64,000 nucleotides of DNA from Bacteroidetes bacterium HLUCCA01. GTDB lineage: Bacteria > Bacteroidota > Rhodothermia > Balneolales > HLUCCA01. Numbering within the stretch: position 1 is the stretch's first letter; the number at the start of each line of letters is the position of its first letter. Below the pieces are notes generated by a model that worked only from the letters and a program-made list of their open reading frames with translations, had not been told where the DNA came from and made no database searches. The DNA is taken from the NCBI GenBank assembly GCA_001314545.1, contig LIHN01000021.1, forward strand, positions 62,001-126,000, read 5' to 3'. This document shows positions 52,731 through 61,347 of this stretch, piece after piece. Made by a program: the position numbers and the translations under genes.

Positions 52731-54161
52731 TTAAAGTTCTCCGCGGCGACTTACCAGTTCCGCTTTGATTCTGCGTGCTTTTTCTTCAGTAAGGTCATAT
52801 CCCCACATGACCCAGATGGCCAGTGCGGCTGTAAGTGACGGAATGATTATATCGGCCAACCGGAGACTGGTCATGGTCTCTACAGACTGCATGGCCAGGT
52901 TCTGGTCGAAGCCGACCAGTTTCAAGACCAGACCACCCAAAACCAGAGCAATTCCCTGCCCTAACTTAACCATCCACCAGTAAATAGCCCCGAACATGCC
53001 TTCCTTGCGGGGCATACCATTACGAAGTTCATCGAGATCACACACATCGGCTGTCATACTCATCATCAGGGTGAAAAGACCACCGAGACCAAATACCATA
53101 AACGGTACCGGCATGAAAATTAGCCAGGGATTTTCCGGACTGAATCCCCACCATTTGAGCAGATAACCGATTATGGAAAGTATAGTGGAAACGATAAAGG
53201 CATTGCGCTTGCCCCACTTATTAGACATCCAGGTAACTACGGGAATAATCAGAAACGCTGTAGCAACAGCACTGATGGTTGAGAACCAGGCCGGCCAGTT
53301 ACCCGCGGCACCATAATCGCCCTGAAACATGTGAAAAACGATGATGAAATAGCTGAATGAAGCTACCATCTGAAATCCGTTGAACACCAAAAAGGTAGCA
53401 CCACAAAGTCGGGCAAACGGCTTGTTTCGTGCGATGAGGGCCATACTCTTGGCCAGTTTCACCAAATTTATAAACGCCGATTTAAAGCTGAGATCAGCAC
53501 GATTACTCAGGTTCTTCTGGTCTACTTCCTTACAGAAAATAGCCGGCATAATACCGAGGATGATACAGGCTCCACCAACTACTACGGCCAGTTGATGCAC
53601 GCCTTGTGCCTGGGTTTCAAACAGATCAGGATTAGCAATCAGCACCCAGAACCAGGGTACAATCATCCAGGCAATCTGTCCGATGGTCTGGGAAAAACCC
53701 ATCAGACGGGTCCGTTCGTTGTAGTCCGAGGTCATTTCGTACCCAAGACCGATCAGCGGGGTGGAGAATGTGGTGTTTCCGATCAGGTAGATGAGGGAGA
53801 ATATCAGAAAGTACCAGAAATTGTACGATTGGGAATTGTCCGGATCCAATTGCCACAGAGCGATAAATAACAGTCCACTGGCGATGGCACCGATGAAAAT
53901 ATACGGTCGGCGTCTGCCAAAACGCGACTTCGTATTATCCGTGATGTAGCCCATGATGGGATCGGTTACGGCATCAAACAGACGAGGCAGACCGCCCAGC
54001 AAACCGGCCAGAAACGGGTCCATTCCAAATGCGGTAAGCAGAAAGAAAGAAAATACGCCCAGGGCGCCGGGAAGCAGATTATTGACGAGATGACCGGAGC
54101 CAAAAGCCGCTTTTTGCAAAAACGGTACTCTGTCTTTGGCTGGAGTTACATATTCAGACAT
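52731..54161 (-). CDS. GPH-family sugar/cation symporter (MFS)
   Basis: A 476-residue, 12-helix inner-membrane transporter from the ATG at 54161; an upstream GTG at 54194 is less likely. RLFDAVTDPIMGYITDNTKSRFGRRRPYI is the defining cation-binding block of the glycoside-pentoside-hexuronide (GPH) family. Position among beta-glucanases suggests it carries gluco-oligosaccharides with H+ or Na+ into the cytoplasm, where the GH17 enzymes and phosphorylase act. Confidence 0.9.
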   Translation of the reverse strand: MSEYVTPAKDRVPFLQKAAFGSGHLVNNLLPGALGVFSFFLLTAFGMDPFLAGLLGGLPRLFDAVTDPIMGYITDNTKSRFGRRRPYIFIGAIASGLLFIALWQLDPDNSQSYNFWYFLIFSLIYLIGNTTFSTPLIGLGYEMTSDYNERTRLMGFSQTIGQIAWMIVPWFWVLIANPDLFETQAQGVHQLAVVVGGACIILGIMPAIFCKEVDQKNLSNRADLSFKSAFINLVKLAKSMALIARNKPFARLCGATFLVFNGFQMVASFSYFIIVFHMFQGDYGAAGNWPAWFSTISAVATAFLIIPVVTWMSNKWGKRNAFIVSTILSIIGYLLKWWGFSPENPWLIFMPVPFMVFGLGGLFTLMMSMTADVCDLDELRNGMPRKEGMFGAIYWWMVKLGQGIALVLGGLVLKLVGFDQNLAMQSVETMTSLRLADIIIPSLTAALAIWVMWGYDLTEEKARRIKAELVSRRGEL

Positions 54162-54261
54162 GTGGTGGTGATTTAAGGTGTTTGTGGAGGGCACAGTCGC
54201 AGAAGCCCTGTGGATTCATTCGGCTACAATTCAGATTTCAGGTTGGGATTTCAGCTACAGA

Positions 54262-55548
54262 TTATTCTCTCTCGGCCAGACGACGACGAATTTCAGCGTC
54301 GGTTGGCGGCACCAGTACATCCTGAAGCAGGGAGTCCAGGTCGCCATTATACGTTTTGGTTACAGGCATGCCGTCGCGGGTAAGACCATCAAATACCCCC
54401 GCATCCACATACTCCCAGATAGGATATTTGGCCTGAGCCTGCAGGTTGATCAGCCCGAAATGGTTTTCAGATCCCATTGGATTAGCGGCATCTTTCCAGG
54501 GCTCATCAAAGGCCTCGAAATAGAAGACCGTGATATTATTTTCGTTCGACCACTCCCGGATGTGTTTGTAATACAGACCCGATTTGTACTCATCAATAGC
54601 CTGAGCTCCGCCCTCGCCGTATTTTTCATTGGATATGGTGGCCCAGCCGGTTTCTCCGATATGTACGGGTTTGTCTACACCCAGGCTCTCCATATAGTCT
54701 ACCACGCTTTGGAACTGATTGATGGCGTAGTCGCGCGAACGGATCATGGCAGAGTGTACTTTTTCCAGATCACTGAGTCCGGCTTCGCTCTCCGGAACAC
54801 CCCAGAAAAGCGGATTGTAATGGGTGTCATGCATGGGATAGGTATGCATGGAGATAAAATCGACCTCGCGGATGAGGTCGTTCAGATCCTCGTTGTGGTA
54901 TTCCTCGCCGCCGCCGCCCCAGGATGCGAAGTTATCGGAGGTGGTAATCCAGAGGCTTTCGGGGAGCTCACCCTGAACCTTAAGATCCTGCAAGTGACGT
55001 ACCCATCGTAAAATAATGGAAGGCTCCACATAGTATTCGGCCGCCCAGTGGACCATCGCTTCGTTACCCACAGCAATAATCTTGACGATGTCAGGGTATT
55101 CCTGGGCCAGCTCTACGGCACGGTCAATTTCCTGTTTGTTGCGGGGTGCATCTACGTCGCGGATACGCTCGGGTTCGTCGGTCCATGCATTCTGGGCGTC
55201 AATCCATGCGCCCAGCATCAGATACATTTCGAAATCGGGATCTTCTTCCTTGATTTCGCGGATGGCTTTGAGCAGGTTGGTGGCTTCGGCCAGGTATACG
55301 TTGTAGGTGCGAAGCAGGCGGATTCCCATGGCATGCAGGATACGGAGGTCATCCTTTAGCTGGGGAATGGTAGGCTGGATGTCGCGGGTATTTTCCCGGT
55401 AAGCACCAAAGGAAATGGCCTGATAGGCCGGATCCCCGAGGATTTCCTCCGCTGTTTTCCCGACGTTGGAGAAATCGTGACGGGGTGATTGCACACAAGA
55501 AAGCATAAAAAGCGCGGTAAGAGACAGTATTATGGATACATATTTCAT
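54262..55548 (-). CDS. GH17-like beta-1,3-glucanase lipoprotein
   Basis: A 428-residue lipoprotein from the ATG at 55548, lipobox ending FMLSC (Cys18). The catalytic pair is Glu163 (IAVGNEAMVHW) and Glu299 (VHIGETGWAT). The layout matches the cytoplasmic GH17 copies with inserted loops, for example an Asp/Glu-rich loop at about residues 205-225. Cell-envelope location, probably periplasmic or surface, suits the first cuts on polymer or long oligomers. It starts 13 bp after the phosphorylase stop. Confidence 0.82.
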   Translation of the reverse strand: MKYVSIILSLTALFMLSCVQSPRHDFSNVGKTAEEILGDPAYQAISFGAYRENTRDIQPTIPQLKDDLRILHAMGIRLLRTYNVYLAEATNLLKAIREIKEEDPDFEMYLMLGAWIDAQNAWTDEPERIRDVDAPRNKQEIDRAVELAQEYPDIVKIIAVGNEAMVHWAAEYYVEPSIILRWVRHLQDLKVQGELPESLWITTSDNFASWGGGGEEYHNEDLNDLIREVDFISMHTYPMHDTHYNPLFWGVPESEAGLSDLEKVHSAMIRSRDYAINQFQSVVDYMESLGVDKPVHIGETGWATISNEKYGEGGAQAIDEYKSGLYYKHIREWSNENNITVFYFEAFDEPWKDAANPMGSENHFGLINLQAQAKYPIWEYVDAGVFDGLTRDGMPVTKTYNGDLDSLLQDVLVPPTDAEIRRRLAERE

Positions 55549-55561
55549 GACGACCTTGATT

Positions 55562-58500
55562 TTAGATGAGGTGGTCCTCCCGGAGGGTGACCTGTATGTT
55601 CCTGATTTCGCCGGTACGGTTGAACACGGCATTGCTCTGCGATTCATCCAGGATTAATCCTGAATAGGTTTGCTGCCCGCTGGCAGTGGTTACGGTAATG
55701 GTATCTTCGGCACCGATGGTATAGACTACGGGAACCTGACAGCAGGTGAAACACAATGATCGCTCAGGCAGGGTCAATGTGTCGTTTTGCTGGTGCAAGT
55801 TCACATAATCGAGTTTCCCGGCTTCCCGCGTAAATTCAGCCTTGCGCAGCAGGGTGGGTCTGAAAGCCAGTTTCCCGCCGGCAATGTGAACGCCCAACTC
55901 GCCCAGACTCACCAGGATGTCTTCTTTAACCTGTCCGGTCATGCCGGGTTGTTGTGCACCACGGTGCTGCGGTGTGTGCGAGTAAGGGTCGGTTGGGAAA
56001 GCTCCGTATAGTTCGGGCGACTTATGCACGCCGATGCCCTCTCCGATTTCCTGGAAGTGTCGGAGCAGACTTTCGGTACAGTGGTAGTGCTCAGCCTGGG
56101 CTTTCAGGCAGACTTCCTGAACAGCCAGATGCAGTTTGGAAACCATGTGCCAATAGATAGAGCCCAGTCCTTCATAGGCAAAGAAGGTACCCGACCTGCC
56201 GGTGAAAGCTTTGTGATTGAACACCTGCTCAAACAGATTGAGCACATACTGCGTGTCGGTTTCAACCAGATTGGCATACCCCTTCAGCCGGAGTGCTTCC
56301 AGCGCTTCCTTCACATCGGCTGCGTTGCGGAAGTTCCCGTTAAAATGAAATGCCCCGCGTACATCCCGGGTAATCAGCTGCAGATTACCATCGGCAACAA
56401 GCTTCTTGAGCAGAGGCGATCCGGCAACGGCCGACTCCTCCATGGTATTTTTCTGCAGAAAACGGGGGAGTTCCTTGTTGGGATACAGCATATAGCTGTT
56501 CTGATCAGGGCGGTACAGGGCGCTGCTGCGCAAGGCATCCAGCAGACGCGAGCTCTGCTCCGAGGTCAGATATCCGGAGCTGAGTACCGCTACCTGACCC
56601 TCCAGCATTTCACTGAGATGCGCAATTGCGATCCCGTCCGGATTCATGGTCATGATGTTATAGCTGTGATACAGATGATCATCACGGCGGTTGGCATCTA
56701 TAGATTGCTCCAGATACTTCAGGGAAATCTCCACAAAACTCCGCAGTTCTTCGATGGTCAGCAACGTGGTATTACCGCTGAAGCTTTGTTCATACACAGC
56801 AATCCGATAATCGCTGCCGGCAGTTCCGAGGGCATCGGTTATCATCTTGCGGGATGCATCGTCAAATCCATCTTCCAGAATACTGGTGTGCGAGGTGAGC
56901 GCCGTGAGAATCTGCGTAAATAGTGTATGCACTTCTTCAGATACCGGTACTTCCTGCAGACTTGCGTCACTGAGGGTTTGTTCAAAAAATTTGAGGAACC
57001 GGCGCAGATAGTACAGTGTGACCATAGACACCCCGTTACCCACAAGGGCATTGTTGGCATCGTTCCATTCCGGTCGTTGGGTGTTCATCCAGATTCCGCC
57101 TTCCGGTATGAAATTAGATACCTTGGCCAGTACTGTAACCAGTACTTTTTCCATAAAATTTACCCGGTGGATGTGTCCGTCGCGACGACGAATCAACGCA
57201 CCGTCTGCACCCTCCAGGGCTACGCGCTCACGAATGGCGTGGTCCAGAGGCTCATCAAAGTCGATCGTGTTTTTCGGATCCCTTGCAATGTCATCATAGG
57301 GCTTGATGCGATATGGGACATTAGCATAAACGAAATACGACTTATCGAAGAGCCCTTCCAGAGCATGGGGTTCATACTGACGGTAAAACTCCAGGAATTT
57401 GAGCAGATAGATAATCTGATGATCCCCCCAGTAACCGATGTACGACCACGGATTATCCGGCTCGATGGTTTCCCAGTCGAACCCACCTTTGGTCACGCGG
57501 TAGGGGTTATATCCTTCAAACGTGGAGGTGTTCAGGAACTTGAAAATCATCCCTTCAATGAATTCCGGATAGGAATGTACGAGGGCTTCCCAGTTTTGGA
57601 ATATATCCCTCCAGTTACCTTCATAGTCCAGAATTTTGGACCCATCAACTTCGCTATTGGTGTTGATGGAGAATTTATTCCATGGCCGGCTCGGGTCACC
57701 GTGACGTCGGCTAAACTTAAGCGGCAGATATTCCTTGCAGAGCCGATACAGGTCCGGGTCATCACAACCTTCGAGGCTGGAGAACAGGGTTTGCTTGTCC
57801 AGCACATCACCAAGTTCCTGCAGGAATTCCCGGTTACGTTCGGCAACAGGCTTGCTGGCGTTAGACAGATACGCGTTTAAATCGGCCTTTTCAATGGTAT
57901 AGTTATGATCAAAGGTGCCTCCACGCATTATGTTGAAGAGCACATTGGAGTAATGACGAGCATCTTTGAGCGGGTCACCGGATTTACGGAAACCATCGGC
58001 TCCGGATATAAGTCGGGCCAGCGCCTGACTTCCCCGGTCTACGTCAGAACGAACCTCGTCCATCAGCTCCGCGGGTTGCTGGCGGATGCGTTCGTGCAGC
58101 GCCACAACCTGAGCATGATTTTGATTTACATTGGCTACAATGTCCCAGCTTTTTGCTTCGCCGTCTGTCAGGGAAACCGATGCATGCAGAAAGTAGGCCC
58201 CCTTCTCACCCTTTATATCCGTTTCCGGGGTAATGGGCTGGTGACGCCGGAAGGCGTTGAGCTGGAGGGATGAGAGCAGGTATCGGGGGTTTTCCAGTCC
58301 GTTCGACCATACCACATTGGCTTTAAGTGCTTCGCTTGGCTCGGCCTTATCTACAATGATAGCGCTCAGGGCGTAAATACCCAGACCTGATTCGGCCAGT
58401 TTTTCGCTGCGTTTATAGGCATCGGCCAGATTGCTGGATGCAGTCTGCATATCAGGCTCAACGCCATAGGGCATGAGATTCTGCAGCCCATCCAGAACGG

Positions 58501-58969
58501 TAACATTGCGGGTAGTGCCGGACTCATTGCGCAATTCAGCCGTGCGAACGAAGCCATACATAGCGCTGGACTGCCAGGTGTACCGGAAAGTCAGCCCCAG
58601 ATCATGATTGACTTCCTCAAACATTATTTTATTGCCGAGGAGGTTTTTACTCAGATTTCTGGTGATTCTGTGTTGCCCGGTGAAGCGATCGGAAAAAGGC
58701 TCCCAAATAACGGTTTCGTTTCCAAGTCGTACCTGGAAAATGGTTTTACTTCCTGTGATATCGGCCGACTCGGTGATTTTATCGTCCGTATAATAGGGAA
58801 ACAGTGCATATTCACTGTTTTTCCGACCCGCGGTCAGCCCGCCGTTACTGGAAATGAACATCCAGTGATTGGAGTCACTGACGATGCTCATAAAAAACGG
58901 ACGCATACGGTCGTGGTCTGAAATTTTAAACCACTTTTCGTTCAGGTGAAGTTCGGTTGAGATAGACAA
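55562..58969 (-). CDS. GH94/GH149-like beta-1,3-oligoglucan phosphorylase
   Basis: A 1135-residue cytoplasmic protein (no signal peptide). It opens with a beta-sandwich typical of inverting disaccharide phosphorylases (NGGLTAGRKNSEYALFPYYTDDKI), followed by an alpha/alpha-barrel. Asp455 in EGNWRDIFQNWEAL is in the place of the GH94 catalytic acid. The length and the company of GH16/GH17 enzymes fit GH149 (or GH161), which cleave beta-1,3-gluco-oligosaccharides with phosphate to glucose-1-phosphate. The subfamily call needs a profile search. Confidence 0.75.
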   Translation of the reverse strand: MSISTELHLNEKWFKISDHDRMRPFFMSIVSDSNHWMFISSNGGLTAGRKNSEYALFPYYTDDKITESADITGSKTIFQVRLGNETVIWEPFSDRFTGQHRITRNLSKNLLGNKIMFEEVNHDLGLTFRYTWQSSAMYGFVRTAELRNESGTTRNVTVLDGLQNLMPYGVEPDMQTASSNLADAYKRSEKLAESGLGIYALSAIIVDKAEPSEALKANVVWSNGLENPRYLLSSLQLNAFRRHQPITPETDIKGEKGAYFLHASVSLTDGEAKSWDIVANVNQNHAQVVALHERIRQQPAELMDEVRSDVDRGSQALARLISGADGFRKSGDPLKDARHYSNVLFNIMRGGTFDHNYTIEKADLNAYLSNASKPVAERNREFLQELGDVLDKQTLFSSLEGCDDPDLYRLCKEYLPLKFSRRHGDPSRPWNKFSINTNSEVDGSKILDYEGNWRDIFQNWEALVHSYPEFIEGMIFKFLNTSTFEGYNPYRVTKGGFDWETIEPDNPWSYIGYWGDHQIIYLLKFLEFYRQYEPHALEGLFDKSYFVYANVPYRIKPYDDIARDPKNTIDFDEPLDHAIRERVALEGADGALIRRRDGHIHRVNFMEKVLVTVLAKVSNFIPEGGIWMNTQRPEWNDANNALVGNGVSMVTLYYLRRFLKFFEQTLSDASLQEVPVSEEVHTLFTQILTALTSHTSILEDGFDDASRKMITDALGTAGSDYRIAVYEQSFSGNTTLLTIEELRSFVEISLKYLEQSIDANRRDDHLYHSYNIMTMNPDGIAIAHLSEMLEGQVAVLSSGYLTSEQSSRLLDALRSSALYRPDQNSYMLYPNKELPRFLQKNTMEESAVAGSPLLKKLVADGNLQLITRDVRGAFHFNGNFRNAADVKEALEALRLKGYANLVETDTQYVLNLFEQVFNHKAFTGRSGTFFAYEGLGSIYWHMVSKLHLAVQEVCLKAQAEHYHCTESLLRHFQEIGEGIGVHKSPELYGAFPTDPYSHTPQHRGAQQPGMTGQVKEDILVSLGELGVHIAGGKLAFRPTLLRKAEFTREAGKLDYVNLHQQNDTLTLPERSLCFTCCQVPVVYTIGAEDTITVTTASGQQTYSGLILDESQSNAVFNRTGEIRNIQVTLREDHLI

Positions 58970-59040
58970 GGTAATAGAAACGTTTTGGTGTTATACGGAC
59001 ACTTGACAGGTAAATACAGCACTAGTGTATCACCCGTATG

Positions 59041-59868
59041 TTACTCTGAATAGACCCGCACATAGTCGACCAACATGGTCTGGGGGAAAGGGGTGCCGTC
59101 ATCGGGAGGGCCTACAAAGGTACCGCCCACGGCAATATTCAGAATGATATAGAACGTGTTGTCATTAAATACCCACTCGTTACTGCCGACGTCAGCGGGA
59201 GTAATGGTATTGTAGAGCTCATCATCAACGTAGAAATCGATGTAATCTGGTCCCCACTCAACGGCAAATACGTGAAATTTGGTGTCGAATCGCGCATTGT
59301 TGAGTTGGTAGGAATCCGTTACGGCATTACCGGCTGAGTAGCCGGGTCCGTGGATACTTCCATGAATTACGGTTGGTTGCTGTCCACGGTATTCCATGAT
59401 ATCGATTTCACCAATCTGCGGCCAGATAACGGTACCGTTGGAGTCGTTACCAAGCAACCAGAACGCCGGCCAAATACCCTGACCAAAGGGGAGTTTTATA
59501 CTGGCCTCGAATCGACCAAAGGTTGTTTCGAACAGGCCTCTGGTAAGAATTTTAGCTGAAGTGAAGTTAGATCCGTTGAAAGACTCCCTGCGGGCCGTAA
59601 TATGCAGCATTCCACCTTCTACCTTAATGTTTTCAGGTCGGTCGGTGTAGTATTGCTGCTCCTGATTTCCCCAGCCCGGGAGGCCAATTTCAGCTCCGGT
59701 ACCGATATCAAATATCCACCGCTCAGGGTCAACGGGTCCGTCCGTATTAAATTCATCAGACCAGACCAGGTTTGTGAATTTTTCTTCCGGTTCATTCTGA
59801 TCGCCGCAACCCCATGTGAGGGTTGCAGCGATACAAAATGTGCACAACGAAATCAGTTTTCTTTTCAT
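59041..59868 (-). CDS. GH16-family endo-beta-1,3-glucanase (laminarinase) lipoprotein
   Basis: A 275-residue lipoprotein (lipobox TLTWGC, Cys21). The catalytic signature EIDIMEY gives Glu154, Asp156 and Glu159, and the surrounding GIWPAFWLLGND, TVIHGSIHGPGYS and FAVEWGPDYIDFYVDDELY match bacterial laminarinases (GH16_3-like). It cuts beta-1,3-glucan chains outside the inner membrane. It starts 21 bp after the upstream lipoprotein stop in the same operon. Confidence 0.93.
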   Translation of the reverse strand: MKRKLISLCTFCIAATLTWGCGDQNEPEEKFTNLVWSDEFNTDGPVDPERWIFDIGTGAEIGLPGWGNQEQQYYTDRPENIKVEGGMLHITARRESFNGSNFTSAKILTRGLFETTFGRFEASIKLPFGQGIWPAFWLLGNDSNGTVIWPQIGEIDIMEYRGQQPTVIHGSIHGPGYSAGNAVTDSYQLNNARFDTKFHVFAVEWGPDYIDFYVDDELYNTITPADVGSNEWVFNDNTFYIILNIAVGGTFVGPPDDGTPFPQTMLVDYVRVYSE

Positions 59869-59889
59869 CGTTTAGTGCGTTAGAGCTGA

Positions 59890-61335
59890 TTAGTTCGCCG
59901 CATCGGCGTTGTATAGGTAGATGTTATCTACCCAGAGCGTCTGACCTCTGAAGGCTATATTATTATCGCCATCTGCGGCAAGAATAATCTGCCCGAGATT
60001 AGACCGGTCAGCCATGCCGCGGATGTCAACAACCAGCGTTACCCACTGACCGGAAACCAGTCGGGGACTACCAATATTCTGGAAGATAGTGGCTGTAGCC
60101 GATGTTTCGCCGCCACCTACATTGTTCACAATACGGGCCAGCAGGGAAGATCCAACCGGTACTTCATTTGGAACGAACACATCCATGGTAAGGTGCGTCA
60201 TATTGGTTCCGTCAATGGATGGTACATTGGTGCGGAACTCAATACCTACAAAGTTGAAGTTTTCGTAGGCCAGAATGTTGTCTCCATTGACTTCAAAGTC
60301 GTTGGATGTAGTAGTCTGGAACGGCTCGTAGAACCCGTTGTAGAAGTCAACACCCACATTATCATAGGCATTACTGAAGATGGAAATGACGTTGGCAGGA
60401 TCACGGGTTGGTGTTGGTGCAGAAACGAATTCGCCCTGCGATTCAACTGTGAGTGATCCCGTGGCAACATTGCCTGCCAGCGATGCGGTAATTTCAGCCT
60501 CTCCGGTTCCAACCACACTGACTTGTCCGGTCACATCTACCGTTGCAACATCAGGATTGGAGCTGCTGAAGGTGAAGTACGCTGAAGATGGTACAATCGT
60601 CACATCCTGGCCATCAGCCTGATTGATAGTGTACCCCAGACCGGTAACCCGTGTACTCGAGCCGATAAATGCAGTTTGCGTTACTGCTTCACCGTTGAAA
60701 ATGGATGGACGAGGTTGTGCCATGTTTTCAATAGCCTCGTATTTCAGGTCATCAATCCAGAAGGTGTACCCTTCTCCATCTTCAGGACCTTCCGAATACC
60801 AGAACAGTCCGCGGCTTTCGTCCAGTACGGATGCATCCGGAATCGGAATCACATACTTACGCCAGTTGGTGGTAAGCTGCAGATTTTTTCGGGATACTTC
60901 ATACTGGTTTCCCAGGAAGTCCTGTCCGAAACCGATATCGTTGATAGATCCACCTCGTGTTGCCTTAGCATAAAAGGTGAGCGCATTATAGGAAGTAAGG
61001 TTCCGGCCGCCAAAATCATCTCGGAAGATGGCGCCTGCAAATGCACCGTTCGGATCTCCGACATTAGGTATATCGAAGCGCATAGAGGCGCCACGATTGC
61101 CAACTTTGTTATCAGTATCCACCGAAAATGCATTGTTCAGGGAGCCTTCATACGGATAGTATTCCAGTCCGGGACTGAAACTGTTGATGAAGACCTCCGG
61201 GTTAGCGGTGAGGTCTGGTTGCGACAATCCGTCTACCGACCGCTCACATGCGGTTACGGTGACCAAAAGCACAACGCCGGCGGCCAGGACTCGTTTCATA
61301 GTGTTTGATGCTAAATTCTTCATGCTGATTGACAT
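59890..61335 (-). CDS. Ig-like (Big_2) glycan-binding surface lipoprotein
   Basis: A 481-residue lipoprotein. The ATG at 61335 has an SD-like AAGGAAC; a second ATG at 61299 is possible. The lipobox is LLVTVTAC. Residues about 40-205 resemble a carbohydrate-binding beta-sandwich (GASMRFDIPN, YNALTFYAKAT, YTFWIDDLKYE). About 215-305 form a bacterial Ig-like domain (SSNPDVATVDVTGQVSVVGTGEAEITASLAG), and a second binding-like module follows with FWIDD-like WVDNIYLYN at the end. Probable role: glucan capture at the surface, like SusE/SusF. No enzyme motif. Confidence 0.78.
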   Translation of the reverse strand: MSISMKNLASNTMKRVLAAGVVLLVTVTACERSVDGLSQPDLTANPEVFINSFSPGLEYYPYEGSLNNAFSVDTDNKVGNRGASMRFDIPNVGDPNGAFAGAIFRDDFGGRNLTSYNALTFYAKATRGGSINDIGFGQDFLGNQYEVSRKNLQLTTNWRKYVIPIPDASVLDESRGLFWYSEGPEDGEGYTFWIDDLKYEAIENMAQPRPSIFNGEAVTQTAFIGSSTRVTGLGYTINQADGQDVTIVPSSAYFTFSSSNPDVATVDVTGQVSVVGTGEAEITASLAGNVATGSLTVESQGEFVSAPTPTRDPANVISIFSNAYDNVGVDFYNGFYEPFQTTTSNDFEVNGDNILAYENFNFVGIEFRTNVPSIDGTNMTHLTMDVFVPNEVPVGSSLLARIVNNVGGGETSATATIFQNIGSPRLVSGQWVTLVVDIRGMADRSNLGQIILAADGDNNIAFRGQTLWVDNIYLYNADAAN

Positions 61336-61347
61336 ACGTTTAGTTCC